DNA from: Pegoplata infirma | Lineage: Eukaryota > Arthropoda > Insecta > Diptera > Anthomyiidae | Reading direction: 5' to 3' | Length of the DNA: 64,000 nucleotides | Assembly (NCBI GenBank): GCA_963921195.1 | Contig: OY992540.1 | Location: 58,908,844 to 58,972,843, forward strand | In this document: piece after piece, positions 54,510 to 64,000 of the stretch | Layout of the letters: the number at the start of each line of letters is the position of its first letter | Numbering within the stretch: position 1 is the stretch's first letter | Notes under the pieces: generated by a model | Told to the model about the DNA's origin: nothing | What the model saw: the letters and a program-made list of their open reading frames with translations, nothing else | The model's database searches: none | Program-made: the position numbers and the translations under genes

Positions 54510-54870
54510 AAAACACTACACTTATCTGGAAGTCTCAATGAGGCCCTGACTTCGAGGCATTCAGAATATACTCCCGAACCCGTAACCATCTTCGATCCGT
54601 CCGTAAAAATTGAGATTGCATTCTCTGCTGTAACAAAGTTTTTCCGCCCAGTCTTTCCTAGTTGGTACTTGAACTTCGAAGGTTATATCAAAGTTCGTCT
54701 GCGGTGAGATATAGTCGGTTTTCTGTTCCAGTTCCGTTTCGCCTACCGTACTTAATATGGTCGAGTTTCCACAAGAGTGTTGCTTAAGCATTTTCGACTC
54801 TCTTGATGTAGATATCCATGGCTGAATGTTTAGCATCTCTTCCAGGCGGCCTGGGGTGCCGATCCAATAG
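54510..54870 (-). pseudogene. LINE RNase H relic, antisense, proximal half
   Basis: Minus strand: 'VQVPTRKDWAE', then by frameshift a degenerate TDGSK-type motif and 'SECLEVRASLRLPDKCSVF' near 54565-54508, which is the first third of a LINE RNase H. It should continue into 54065-53840. Confidence 0.65.
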
Positions 54871-56132
54871 CATCATTTTAGATCAGTCAATCAATTTTCC
54901 CTTGTCTTGGAATTTGAAAGTTTCGTTGAAGTTTTGCTGCAGTAGGTTTTAAAAGCCAATACAAGGTAATTTTAAGAACAAATTCTGGAAGTTCTACAGA
55001 ATCAATGAAAAAATCAAGATCAATTTAACAACAAGAATCACACAGTCTAAAATTAGGACTCTACATTCAAAATTCTTCCAAAATATTTGCCTCCCATTGT
55101 TAACTTAAAAGAAGGGATGAAAAAAATAAAAAAAAGGGAAATTAAGAGCATAAGTGTGCACAAGTAAGGAAGACATTGGAAAATAGAAAGGTAAATTCAA
55201 ATATAAAACACAATAGAACGACAACAACAATCATAAGAAGCCGTAAGAAAGAAATATAAAATTAAGCAAAAAAAAAAAATATTGGAAGAAAGGACAACAA
55301 ATGATACGTGTCAATGCCATGATGAACGTTTTAAGTGCTACATACCACTTTCATTTCTAGTATTATTATTGTGACGAGGTTAACCATAATAATCAAGCGA
55401 CGCCAGAGATTGTAGAGTTTGAAAATAATAATGGTTATGCAAATTTAAAAAAATAATTGAATTGAATAACCAAACAAATAAATTATAAATATGTGTTCAA
55501 TAAACCTGGGCGTTAATTTAAAATACTCATTAAAACACTATGGTGCATTTCATGCCAAATGAGTTTTAATTAAAATTTTTAAAAACTAAAATTACCAACA
55601 AAAGATGAACCCGACTTCACCAACAGTTTTTTGGGATAAATTATTTATATTTTAATGAAAGCCAATCATTGCAAAAATATTCTGACAAATATTTATTTTA
55701 AATATGCATCTATTTACTATGTACATAAATGCCACTCGTATGAATGACCACCAAAATGCCAAACGTATGCAAATAATTGTTATTAAAATAACTTTACATA
55801 ATCACTTTTCTGGTGCGTATTTTTTGGAAAGGTCATACACACAAAATAGTTGGGAAATATAAAATATAAACAGTGTGTATAGAGCTTGCAAATGTTAAAA
55901 CTATCTCGGGAAATAATGGCGCCAAAAAAAATATTTTGGAATAACACCGTTTTTGGTAATTTGTGAACTGAATCGCGATTCCAAAATTGTTCATGAACAA
56001 GCCCGGCACGAATTTTTCGATACGATTTGACAGTTAAAAACCGTGACCGGCACGCCAAAAAATTAAACTTATTTTATTTGTTCTCCGGGTTCTCTCATTC
56101 TCCCTTCATCTCACACTCCAGGGTTGCCGCAT
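54871..56132. other. AT-rich non-coding DNA
   Basis: A-rich runs at 55100-55280, no repeat family recognised, and no supportable frame. The sequence just before 56132 ('ctcattctcccttcatctca') is pyrimidine rich. Confidence 0.4.
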
Positions 56133-56412
56133 TTTCACAACAAATTTTTATTTTTTAATTCACAATGGTGTAACAAACGTACAGAAGAAATTAGGAGTTT
56201 TTTTATTTTCTAATTGTTCCAAACTAATCAGGGAGATAAATTCCTGGTATAAATGAGAACTAGATTCAAAAATTTCACAACAAATTTTTATTTTTTAATT
56301 CACAATGGTGTAACAAACGTACAGAAGAAATTAGGAGTTTTTTTATTTTCTAATTGTTCCAAACTAATCAGGGAGATAAATTCCTGGTATAAATGAGAAC
56401 TAGATTCAAAAA
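56133..56412. repeat. Exact tandem duplication of 140 bp
   Basis: 56133-56272 and 56273-56412 read identically, beginning 'tttcacaacaaatttttatt' and ending 'actagattcaaaaa'. I saw no difference between copies, so the duplication is recent or an assembly artefact. Confidence 0.92.
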
Positions 56413-56534
56413 TTTACCGAAAATTCTGTTGGAGTATTAATCTAGCTCGAGATCCAAAAAATTATATTTTTGCTATTCTTATAAAAGATTATTTATTGCT
56501 TCAAAAAAGTTACTTATGTGATGAGTACATCTGT

Positions 56535-56573
56535 ACAGTTGAACGATGAGTAAGTTACTCATCGTTCAACTGT
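56535..56573. repeat. Perfect 19-bp hairpin with 1-base loop
   Basis: ACAGTTGAACGATGAGTAA, one G, then the exact complement. It lies 115 bp upstream of the LINE ORF1 start at 56688, perhaps at or near the LINE 5' end. Confidence 0.9.
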
Positions 56574-56687
56574 TGACAAGTGTGGACGTGTTTTAATTTA
56601 TCTCCGTGCTATTAATTGAATTTCTGAAATTGTTCGTAATAGGTATTTTTGTGATATTTTCATGACCACATCAAGGAAAATGAAAAT

Positions 56688-58097
56688 ATGGACACAAATG
56701 ATACCGGTTTAATTCGAGGCTCTGGCTCACCGACTGGTGCTGGTCCTAGCACTGGTCTTAGGGTTGCGACCTTGAAGTCCGGCCTTGATTCTGGTAGGGG
56801 TGCTCAGTCTAATATTGGTGGTAGGTTAGGTTAGGTTGGATGGGCGTCCGCCAATTTGGCGAATTCACTCGGAGGCCATAAGGCCCATTGTGACTCCCCT
56901 AAAGTTGTCTCCCTACTCCCCTCTAATATACAAAATTCTACCTCTCAAACCACCCCGATTCCCTAAGGTATTCTGCTAGAGATGTCAATGGGACACTGTT
57001 TAGGCAACCTAGGTCATCAAAAAATCGTTGCCCCAAATACTTAAGACGACGTTTCATGAGACCCGGACATTCACACAACAAGTGCTTCACTAATATTGGT
57101 GGTAAAAAGAAAAAGAAACTTAAGCCATCAAAGGTCATGCACAACCAGAGAAGGCTTTGTTTGAAAATAATTAACAGACTAAGCCAACTCGATAGAAAAA
57201 AGCTCTCCGAAAGTGAGAGGGCGTCGGTATCATGGGCAAAAGGAGTCATTGAAGAACAGGACAAACTTTCGGCAATGCGCGCATCTGACAAACAGAGCGT
57301 TGTTTCGGCCTCGTCATTGAAGTCTGGTAAAAGGTTGCGCTCGCCCGACGAGAAACCTTTACCTAAGAAATCTAGGGTGACCGGCAACGTCTGGGCTCAG
57401 TCTTTTAGTGAAGTGGTGAAATGTAACTTTGTTAGGGCTGTGATGAACAAGCAATATGGGGATTATAGTATTCCAAGGGACAAGTGGAGTTTAGTTGAAA
57501 CTAAATTAAATGAAATCTACTTTAGGCTCCTTGAGAGTATGCCTGATTTTCTCCCTACTACTGTCAACGCAGGTTGGTATCAGGGGCAAGTAAAACTCGT
57601 TGCTTTTGGGAACGAAAGATCCGCAGCCGTGTTTAAGGTTGCCATTAGCGAAGTGGGAGAGTTATGGCCTGGAGCCAGATTGGACGTTGTGGAAAAACAT
57701 GAAATCCCTCGCAACCCAGAGCTCATGCATGGATTTCAATGGCTACAAGTGACACTGAGGTGATTCAAAAGATGATAAAAGTCTGCAATCCTGACCTTCC
57801 AATTGGCAAATTGCCAGATTGGGTGAGATAGAGGGCGCTCGTCGTCAAGCAGTGGTCTTGGTTAATGAGGAATCGCTTCCGCTTTTAGCCAGGACTGTCG
57901 GCATCATTAGATTTGGCGTTTTTTATGTAAGAGTCAATGTCTACAAGGGCGACCAGAGGTATATTTTGGACGCAGCCAAGCCAATGGCTGAGTCGGCTGG
58001 GGAGGAGAATCTGGAAGAGGTTGATATTCAGCTGACCGATTCTAGGCTGATGGGAGATGCATCTGGCATTTTCGAAACCGAATCTGGTAACGAATGA
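56688..58097 (+). pseudogene. LINE ORF1 relic (DUF4780-type), split by a LINE fragment
   Basis: First ORF of a LOA/R1-type LINE. It starts at the ATG 56688 with a Gly/Ser-rich N-terminus ending 'AQSNIGG', is cut by an antisense LINE insert (56823-57089), and resumes in the correct register after the 14-bp target duplication with 'KKKKKLKPSK'. The frame then stays open to 57763. Its C-terminal part has the DUF4780 pattern (KWSLVETKLNEIYF, AGWYQGQVKLVAFGNERSA, ELWPGARLDVV). Near 57735 a frameshift and a stop at 57829 break it; the last part continues at 57819-58097 (ARTVGIIRFGVFYVRVNVYKG-like block). It is paralogous to 891-2451. Confidence 0.82.
56823..57089 (-). mobile_element. 5'-truncated LINE 3' end inserted antisense, 14-bp duplication
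   Basis: CTAATATTGGTGGT is present at 56809-56822 and again at 57090-57103, a target duplication of the LINE type. On the minus strand the insert encodes 'KHLLCECPGLMKRRLKYLGQ' and 'AEYLRESGWF', the ORF2 C-terminus, followed by a 3' UTR with 'ggccttatggcctccgagtg' and a terminal 'ccaacctaacctaacct'. No poly-A is present; the tail is an AACCT-type repeat. Confidence 0.9.
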
Positions 58098-58890
58098 GAC
58101 CTCTGTGATGGCACGGAGGATAAAGCTGATGCCACGATGGGTGGGTGACATTCAGGACGAGGCCCATGCAGTGTATACAACCGCAGTCAACATATATACT
58201 GACAGTCAAGCCGCGGTCAAGTCCCTGGATTCAATACTTCTGAAAACATGATCTGCCCTTAACTGCCGCTCTTTAAATGAGATGGTTAAGTAGTTTAACA
58301 TACGACTCATATGGGTACCAGGGCACAGAGACATTCCAGGGAATCGCAAGACTAGGAACTACCTTACAGGTTCCAACAGAATTGGAATGTGTTGGTATGA
58401 CTCTAGAAACTTGCTAGCAAAACCTACGGCTTTGTTCCGCGACGGAGACTAATCGAAGATGGGCAAATGGATGGACGTGTGAGACAACACGACAGATTTG
58501 GCCTTCTCTTAATCAGGGGCGCACAAGTGAGCTGATATCGCTTCCAAGAGGAGAGATTTCAACGGTGGTTTCCATAATTACCGGACACTGTCTTATAGGG
58601 AAGCACGCAGAGCGGTTAAATGTGCCGTCGAATGACTTTTTTCGAAGTTGCATGGATGAAGAGGAGTTGGAAACTATCGAACACTTTATTTTCCATTGCC
58701 CGGCACTTTCTGGTCAGAGACTTGCTTCACTGGGATCTAGGGAGCTGTACGATCTTTCTGATTTGTCGGATGTCAAAATTCAATATCTAAGGAGTTTCAT
58801 AAGAAGCTGAAATTGGTTTAACGACAGGGACTAGTAGGGAAACCTATTACGGTCCCGTGGTATCATAATGGACCTCAGAGTCTACGTGTG
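58098..58890 (+). pseudogene. LINE ORF2 3' part after a large internal deletion
   Basis: ORF1 of the same LINE is joined within about 50 bp to the middle of RNase H ('NIYTDSQAAVKSLDS'), so the endonuclease, reverse transcriptase and first RNase H third are deleted. 'LIWVPGHRDIPGN' follows, then broken frames, then at 58565-58810 the tail 'IITGHCLIGKHAERL' with the CCHC-like 'CMDEEELETIEHFIFHC'. The 3' UTR is interrupted at 58897 by a hAT element. Several stops exist. Confidence 0.8.
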
Positions 58891-58897
58891 TTGACGT

Positions 58898-60812
58898 CAG
58901 TGGCGTATACAGGGGGGGGGCCCGGGGGCCCGGGCCCCCCCCGAAATGATTTCACAAATATCAGGATTTGGTATCAAATAACAAGTACAATATTAAAAAA
59001 CTTCTTAAAAAAAATCGAAAAACATTAAAAATCTAAAATTTTTTGAAGAAAAATGTTTTGATACTGAAAATTTTCCTGTTAAAAAAATCCCAAAATCTGA
59101 AAATTTTTTCTTAGAATTTGAAACTTTTCAACTTAAGATACTAATGAAAAAATAAACCTGAAGTTTTATGTGTACAAAAAATGTACCTAATTGTAAGTAA
59201 AATGTAGTCAAATCTTAAAATGCGACTTTGTCTTTTAGAAAAATGTCTCAGAATCTAAAACTTTCTATAAGAAAAATGTCTAGGAATAATGTCTAAAATA
59301 TTGGCCTTTTTCTCAGAATCTAAGACTTTTTCTATAGGAAAAATGTCTCAGAATCGAAGACTTTCTCTATAAAAATTCTTAGAATCTGAGACTTTTTTAT
59401 ATGAAAAATTTTTCAGAATCTGAGAACTTTCTATAGGAATAATGTCTCTGAATCTAAATAATGTCTCAAAATCTGAGATTTATTCTATAAAAAAAAGTTC
59501 TTAGAATATGAGGCTTTTCTATATGAAAAATGTTTTAGAATCTGAAAACTTTCTATAGGAATAATTTTTCTGAATTTTTCTTACAACCTAGGAAAATGTC
59601 TCAGAATCTTATACTTTTTTACGAAAAATGTCTCAGAGAACACACAAGTCTCAGAGACACAAGCTGAGACTTTTTGTATAGAAAAATGCTCAAAATCTGA
59701 TACTTTTTCTATTGTAAAAATATCTTTTTCTATAAGAATAATGTCTCAGAATCTGAGTATTTTTTTTTTTCAGAATCTCACAATTTCCTATAGGCAAAAT
59801 GTCTCAGAATCTGAGACTTGTTCTATAAGAAAATGTCTAAGAATTTGAGACTCTTTCTATAGGAAAAGTGTTTAAGCATCTGAGACTTTTTCGATAGGAA
59901 AAATGTCTTAGAATCTAAAAAATTTTCTGTAGAAAAAATGTCTGAGAATCTGAGACATTTTCTATAGAAAAAATGTCGAAGAATCTGAGACTTTTTCTAT
60001 AGGAAAAATGTCTCAGATCTAGAAACTTTTTCTATAGGATAAATGTGTAGGAATCTGATACTTTTCTATAGAAAAAATGTCTAAGAATCTTAGACTTTTT
60101 CTATATGAAAATTTTCTCAGAATCCGAGAGTTTTTCTTAAGGAAAAATGTTTTAGAATCTAAGACTTTTTTTATACTGTTGTCGTTTTAAAAAGGTCTAA
60201 AAATCTAAATTATTTTTCTTATAGAAAAAGCGAAGATTTTCTCAGAATCTAAAACTCTTTGTGTAGAATGTTTCAGAATCTGAGAAAATGCGCTAGACTA
60301 GAAATATCTGAGATTCTGGGAAAATGTCTTACAATCGGAGTATTTTCTTTTAGAAAAATATTTTATGAATATGTTTATAGAATCATTTTCTAAGGAGACT
60401 TTTTCCCGAAAAACGTTTTCCATTGGAAATATGATTTAGAGTCTGACTTTTTCTATAACAAAAACTGTCTTAACTGAAAATTGTCATAGAATCTTAGACT
60501 TTTCTTTGAAAAAAAAATCAGATTCTGATAATCTTCTTTGTTAAAATGTATCAGCATCTGATACAATTCACAATTTAAAACAAGGCTTAAGGCTCTCAAA
60601 AAATTTTAAAATATAAAAAAAAAATTTAATTTTTTTCCCCCGCAACAGTTTTAAACTTACACAAAAATTAAGAATCTGATTGTGTTACATTCAGTTCAAG
60701 GAAAGATCGAGAAAAATTCATAAACATGTGCTGTTATGTAAATTTTTTGTAAAAAAAAAATTTTAAAAAAATGTTGGGCCCCCACCGAAATAAAATCCTG
60801 GATACGCCCCTG
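58898..60812. mobile_element. hAT-type non-autonomous transposon, copy 2 (1,915 bp)
   Basis: CAGTGGCGTATACAGG at the left and CAGGGGCGTATCCAGG (reverse strand) at the right are flanked by exact GTTGACGT duplications (58890-58897 and 60813-60820). The left subterminal palindrome GGGGGCCCGGGGGCCCGGGC is present. The body is a long array of about 35-bp units (TCTCAGAATCTGAGACTTTT, then TCTATAGGAAAAATG). It contains no transposase frame. It sits in the 3' UTR of the LINE, and removing it restores the same tail as at 54450-54500. Confidence 0.94.
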
Positions 60813-60820
60813 GTTGACGT

Positions 60821-60850
60821 AAAACGTCACCAGCCACTTACAACCTAACC
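60821..60850 (+). other. LINE 3' terminus with AACCTAACCT tail
   Basis: After the hAT element the LINE 3' UTR resumes ('aaaacgtcaccagccactta') and ends 'caacctaaccta'. The same ending is seen in the antisense insert at 56823 and in part near 54500, so it is the natural end of the family. Confidence 0.7.
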
Positions 60851-62540
60851 TAGTACATCGGTACAGATCTGTTTCACCCTTACCAAGGGATCTTCAGCAG
60901 ATTTTAGAGAATCATCCAGCAATTACCGGAAATGTTATTTAAAAAAAAAATGTGCTAATAAAAACACTTTCGTTTCGCAAACCCTTATATTTGAGCTCTT
61001 ATTTATGCTAAACATTAATACAACAGCAATTTGTAAATAAAATTTCAAGTGAAATGGCTAAGTTTAGTTAGTTAAGTCTGGGGAATGGTATGGTGCGGTT
61101 TAGTTTAACGTTTAGTTTTTTTTTTGGATTTTGTAAAATGTAAAATTATTGATAATGCATTATAAATTTTTAAGGGAGATCAACATCAAAAGACCACAAA
61201 ACAAAAACCCGCAACAAATGCATGATCCTAAATAAATTACAAATAAAATATCGTATTACACATACATATATTCACACACATCCTCACACACACATACATG
61301 CACCACTTGGTGTAAAAACATGTGCATTTTATGCTGTTTTACTTATGTATATGAAAGTATGTGTGTGAATATGTTTGTGAAACTTTGTATGAGTTTGTGT
61401 TGCAGCAGGAAATTCAAAATCCGTAATACTTTCTAAATACAAAAAAATAAAAAAAAACCAAACCATTTTTAAAACTAACATGTGGAAAACATACAAAAAT
61501 TACAATACCACTTCTACCAACCAACCAACAACAACAAAAGTATATATAAAAAATAAAAAAAACAAATAATATGCGAAAACTAAAACCGTTTTTAAACATA
61601 GAAAATTGTATGTATGTTGTTAGCATAGTTTGTACCACCCAAACTGTCAATATGATAGACCATAACGAGAGGTCACATCTTCTCTCTATATGGATATTGA
61701 AAGGATATTACAATAATGCGCCTTTCTACATACAACATTTTGTTGTTGTTGTTGCTGTATTCTGAAGTCATTGACAATCAAATATGCAAACCACGTTGTT
61801 TGGCTGTTAGGCTGGCAAATGTCATAGTGGGTTTTGATATTTAATGAGTTGCCGATGTTGGTTTGCTGTTGTACTATGTATCATTAGACCGGCATTTTTG
61901 GTATGACAAAGAAAATTCTTCCGACTTTAAACGTCCGGACAATTTTTTGTTCTACTAGGCCTAAAACTTATGTGGTACAAATTTGAATTAAATAGCATAA
62001 AATTAACCCGAGAGTTGGATCAAAGTTTTGGTTTATCGAAAATTAAAAAATATATGTGTTAAACATACGTCAGGTTTATTTATTTTGATGCGCTGAACAG
62101 AAATATTAAAAAACTTTTGAATTCGGTCGAACGGTTTTTGAGACATAGGTATTTGAAATTAGCTAAAATGCGGTTTTAACCTTTGTTTAAGAATTAAAAA
62201 AAATCAAAATTTCTTTCCCTTAACCCATTATAGAGCTTGTGACGAACTGTCATTTCAAATTTCAGGGATTATGTCCAATATACTAGTTGGTCATAGTCCT
62301 AAAAATCCCTTAGCCTCCGGCCGTAATGCCAACAGGGAACGGACATAATTACCACTGGGATTATGACCATTTTGGAGATGGTCATAGTCCCCACAACGAA
62401 TATAGGAACTAAAAAATAAAACGTTTTTGACATTTCTTAATAGAACACAAAAATTTTTAAAATTCTTAAGAACCTTGTTGAAAACAATTCAGGGTAAAAA
62501 AAATTTTAACATTTTTCTGCACCCCGAGTAAAGTAAAATG
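60851..62540. other. Non-coding stretch of low repetitiveness
   Basis: Contains CA/ACAT-rich short repeats (61258-61310), 'aaccaaccaacaacaacaaa' (61520) and a GTT run (61740). At 62295-62395 three 'ggtcatagtcc' words occur, one of them inverted, around a GC-rich core. Frames at 61414-61650 are hydrophobic by composition only. No gene is supported. Confidence 0.35.
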
Positions 62541-62850
62541 AGCTAAACATTCCTATACTCTGTCATTCCGTGTGTAACGCATCGAAATATCGGACTAAGA
62601 CCCATAAAGTATAATATTATTGATCCATGATCGGTTTAACGACATTTTATACATGTCCGTCAGTTCATCTGTAGAAACCACAATGCAATCGAAACCAAGA
62701 AAGCTTGACTTTTAAAGTTTACCACGAATATTTCTTATGGTAATAAACTGGTAAAGTTCATAAATTGGAAAAATTGGACCGGGGGAAAATTGTACCCGAA
62801 TTAAACCGTCTCCCATGTTACACCCCACACCACTCCCTGGTACAGGGTGT
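62541..62850 (+). repeat. Dispersed repeat families A and B fragments
   Basis: 'gtgtaacgcatcgaaatatc', 'cccataaagtataatattat' and 'gatccatgatcggtttaacg' identify family A. 'ccccacaccactccctggta' and 'cagggtgtaatgactttgtg' at the end resemble the family B terminus. Confidence 0.65.
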
Positions 62851-62875
62851 AATGACTTTGTGCTAATCATGGACG

Positions 62876-63501
62876 TTATTTTATTTTTTTTTTATTCAAG
62901 GGGTGATCTAGCCCTAACGGCCGGCACTGCGACCCTTATGGGTCTTTTGTGCCAAGATCCATTAATCTAATTCAAACTCTGTTCAATGTTCCTAATGAAC
63001 ATTATAACAGAGGATGGAGAAGCTAGCTTTATATCCGCAGAATTAAGCAATTCTTTGTCTAAAAACCGTTTTCTGATCCTACATATTGCGACGCACTCAC
63101 ATAATATGTGTTGCGTTGTTTCTACTTCCTCAAGACAAAGTCGACACAAAGACGATGCACAAAGGTTTAAATTATGCAAGTGATAATTTACCTTATAATG
63201 CCCGGTGAGAAAACCTGTCAGTAACCTAATGTCACCTTTGGTGTGATTAAGTATACTTCCATATGATAATGGCGCGATTAGTGCTTTGGATTGGCGTAGA
63301 CCTCCTGAATTTTCCCACAAGTTTAAGAAGTCGGTTCTTTCCAAACCCTTAATCATGTTCGAGAAGGTGGACCAGTTTACCCCACAATAGGGTTCGGGTC
63401 CGGTCATAGGAGTAGCGGAGGCATTTCTAGCAAGCTCATCCGCTATCTCATTACCCTCAAAACCTCTATGACCAGGGATCCAAAATAGAGTAATTTTGTT
63501 T
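62876..63501 (-). pseudogene. LINE ORF2 C-terminal fragment with poly-A-like tail, antisense
   Basis: On the minus strand a frame is open from 63501 to 62967: RNase H end 'WIPGHRGFEGNEIADELARN', then 'GGLRQSKALI', 'LLTGFLTGHYKVNYHLHNLN' and the knuckle 'CRLCLEEVETTQHILCEC'. The 3' UTR ends in AATAAAAAAAAAATAAAATA (62897-62876), so unlike the other LINEs here it carries an A-rich tail, pointing to a different clade (I/Jockey-like). The 5' side is cut by the hAT copy at 63502, so how much more exists is unknown. Confidence 0.82.
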
Positions 63502-64000
63502 CATGGACGTATTCAGGGGGGGGGCCCAGGGGGCCCGGGGCCCCCCCCTTTTGGATTGGAAAATTTTAAAAAATGTAAACACTTCAACACGGGATACAAG
63601 TAACAAACATAAGTTTTTTGTTAATATTGTAAATATTTTGGTTTTTGATGAAAAGTTTTACATATTTTTTTATAAAAACTCTTGATTTTGAGTAAATTTT
63701 CGTTTTTAAAAAGTCATTTATATCGAAATATCTGTAAAATAAGTATCGAAAACACATTATATTGGTTTTATTTAATGAAAATTATTTCATCATGATCATA
63801 AAAACAGTTTTCTATAAAAAAAAAATCAAACTCCTAAGGATCTAAGTCACTTTTTCTACATTAAAAGTCTCAGATTCTGAGATGTTATTTATATACAAAA
63901 TTCTAAGATGCTGAAAAAATTTTTTCTAAATAAAAATTTTCATATTAATTTTTAATTTTCAATCTAGCACTTTTTTCAAAAATCGGGGTTGAATTGAAAA
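63502..64000. mobile_element. hAT-type non-autonomous transposon, copy 3 (left part, runs off the window)
   Basis: The start CATGGACGTATTCAGGGGGG is a diverged version of CAGTGGCGTATACAGG, followed by the same kind of G-run/C-run palindrome (63515-63549) and, near 63870, 'agtctcagattctgagatg'. The right end is outside the window, so the duplication cannot be checked. Confidence 0.75.

Noticed and set aside
56823..56840. TTAGG-like bases as a telomeric repeat
   Set aside because: Only two to three units are present, and they coincide with the end of a LINE insertion with a target duplication.
59230..60560. Regular short repeats resembling a CRISPR array
   Set aside because: Units are contiguous and degenerate with no unique spacers, and they lie inside a hAT element of a eukaryotic genome.
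61414..61650. Hydrophobic 78-codon antisense frame as a membrane protein
   Set aside because: Composition follows from A-rich DNA read in reverse; there is no start context or conservation to support it.

Overview
This window is eukaryotic, AT-rich and almost entirely transposable-element DNA. I could support no host protein-coding gene, rRNA gene or genuine tRNA gene. It most likely comes from a higher fly (Diptera). The reasons are LINEs with a DUF4780-type ORF1 and an RNase H tail, a Ty3/gypsy element primed by tRNA-Lys(CUU), many short foldback elements, and a dispersed 'ACCCCATAAAGTATATATA...GTCCGTCCGTC' repeat family of the kind seen in flies. The species is not determined. Layout: 0.9-3.3 kb is a decayed LINE (ORF1 plus endonuclease, no reverse transcriptase). 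4.86-6.45 kb is a piggyBac relic with TTAA at both ends; two smaller elements sit inside it and one of them splits the transposase. 7-15.8 kb holds foldback elements, A-rich minisatellites, tRNA-like SINE heads and dispersed repeats. 15.85-30.22 kb is a nested set: a hAT-type element (8-bp duplication TCTTGAAA) that received a 12.7-kb Ty3/gypsy composite (4-bp duplication GCCC) close to its right end. 30-50 kb is mostly MITEs and palindromes, including a 1.2-kb foldback and a three-level nested foldback. 51-60.8 kb is a LINE graveyard with fragments on both strands, including a second copy of the same hAT family (duplication GTTGACGT). 62.9-64 kb holds another antisense LINE tail and the left end of a third hAT copy. 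The most remarkable object is the LTR composite, which has three LTRs. The left and middle LTRs are identical over 1,772 bp and flank a short, coding-dead internal region. The middle and right LTRs flank open gag and gag-independent pol frames (protease, RT, RNase H, integrase). The right LTR is a diverged type, yet the outermost ends share one target duplication. The last 95 bp of the middle LTR is the reverse complement of the matching segment of the right LTR (93 of 95 bases by my alignment), so a terminal dyad has been flipped. How the genes work together: gag and pol of the composite could form a particle, copy RNA from the tRNA-Lys primer site and integrate cDNA. The short internal region with identical LTRs looks like a passenger mobilised in trans by such a system. 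All other coding regions (LINE ORF1/ORF2 pieces, piggyBac transposase) are broken relics. The hAT copies and MITEs carry no recognisable transposase and must have depended on enzymes encoded elsewhere.
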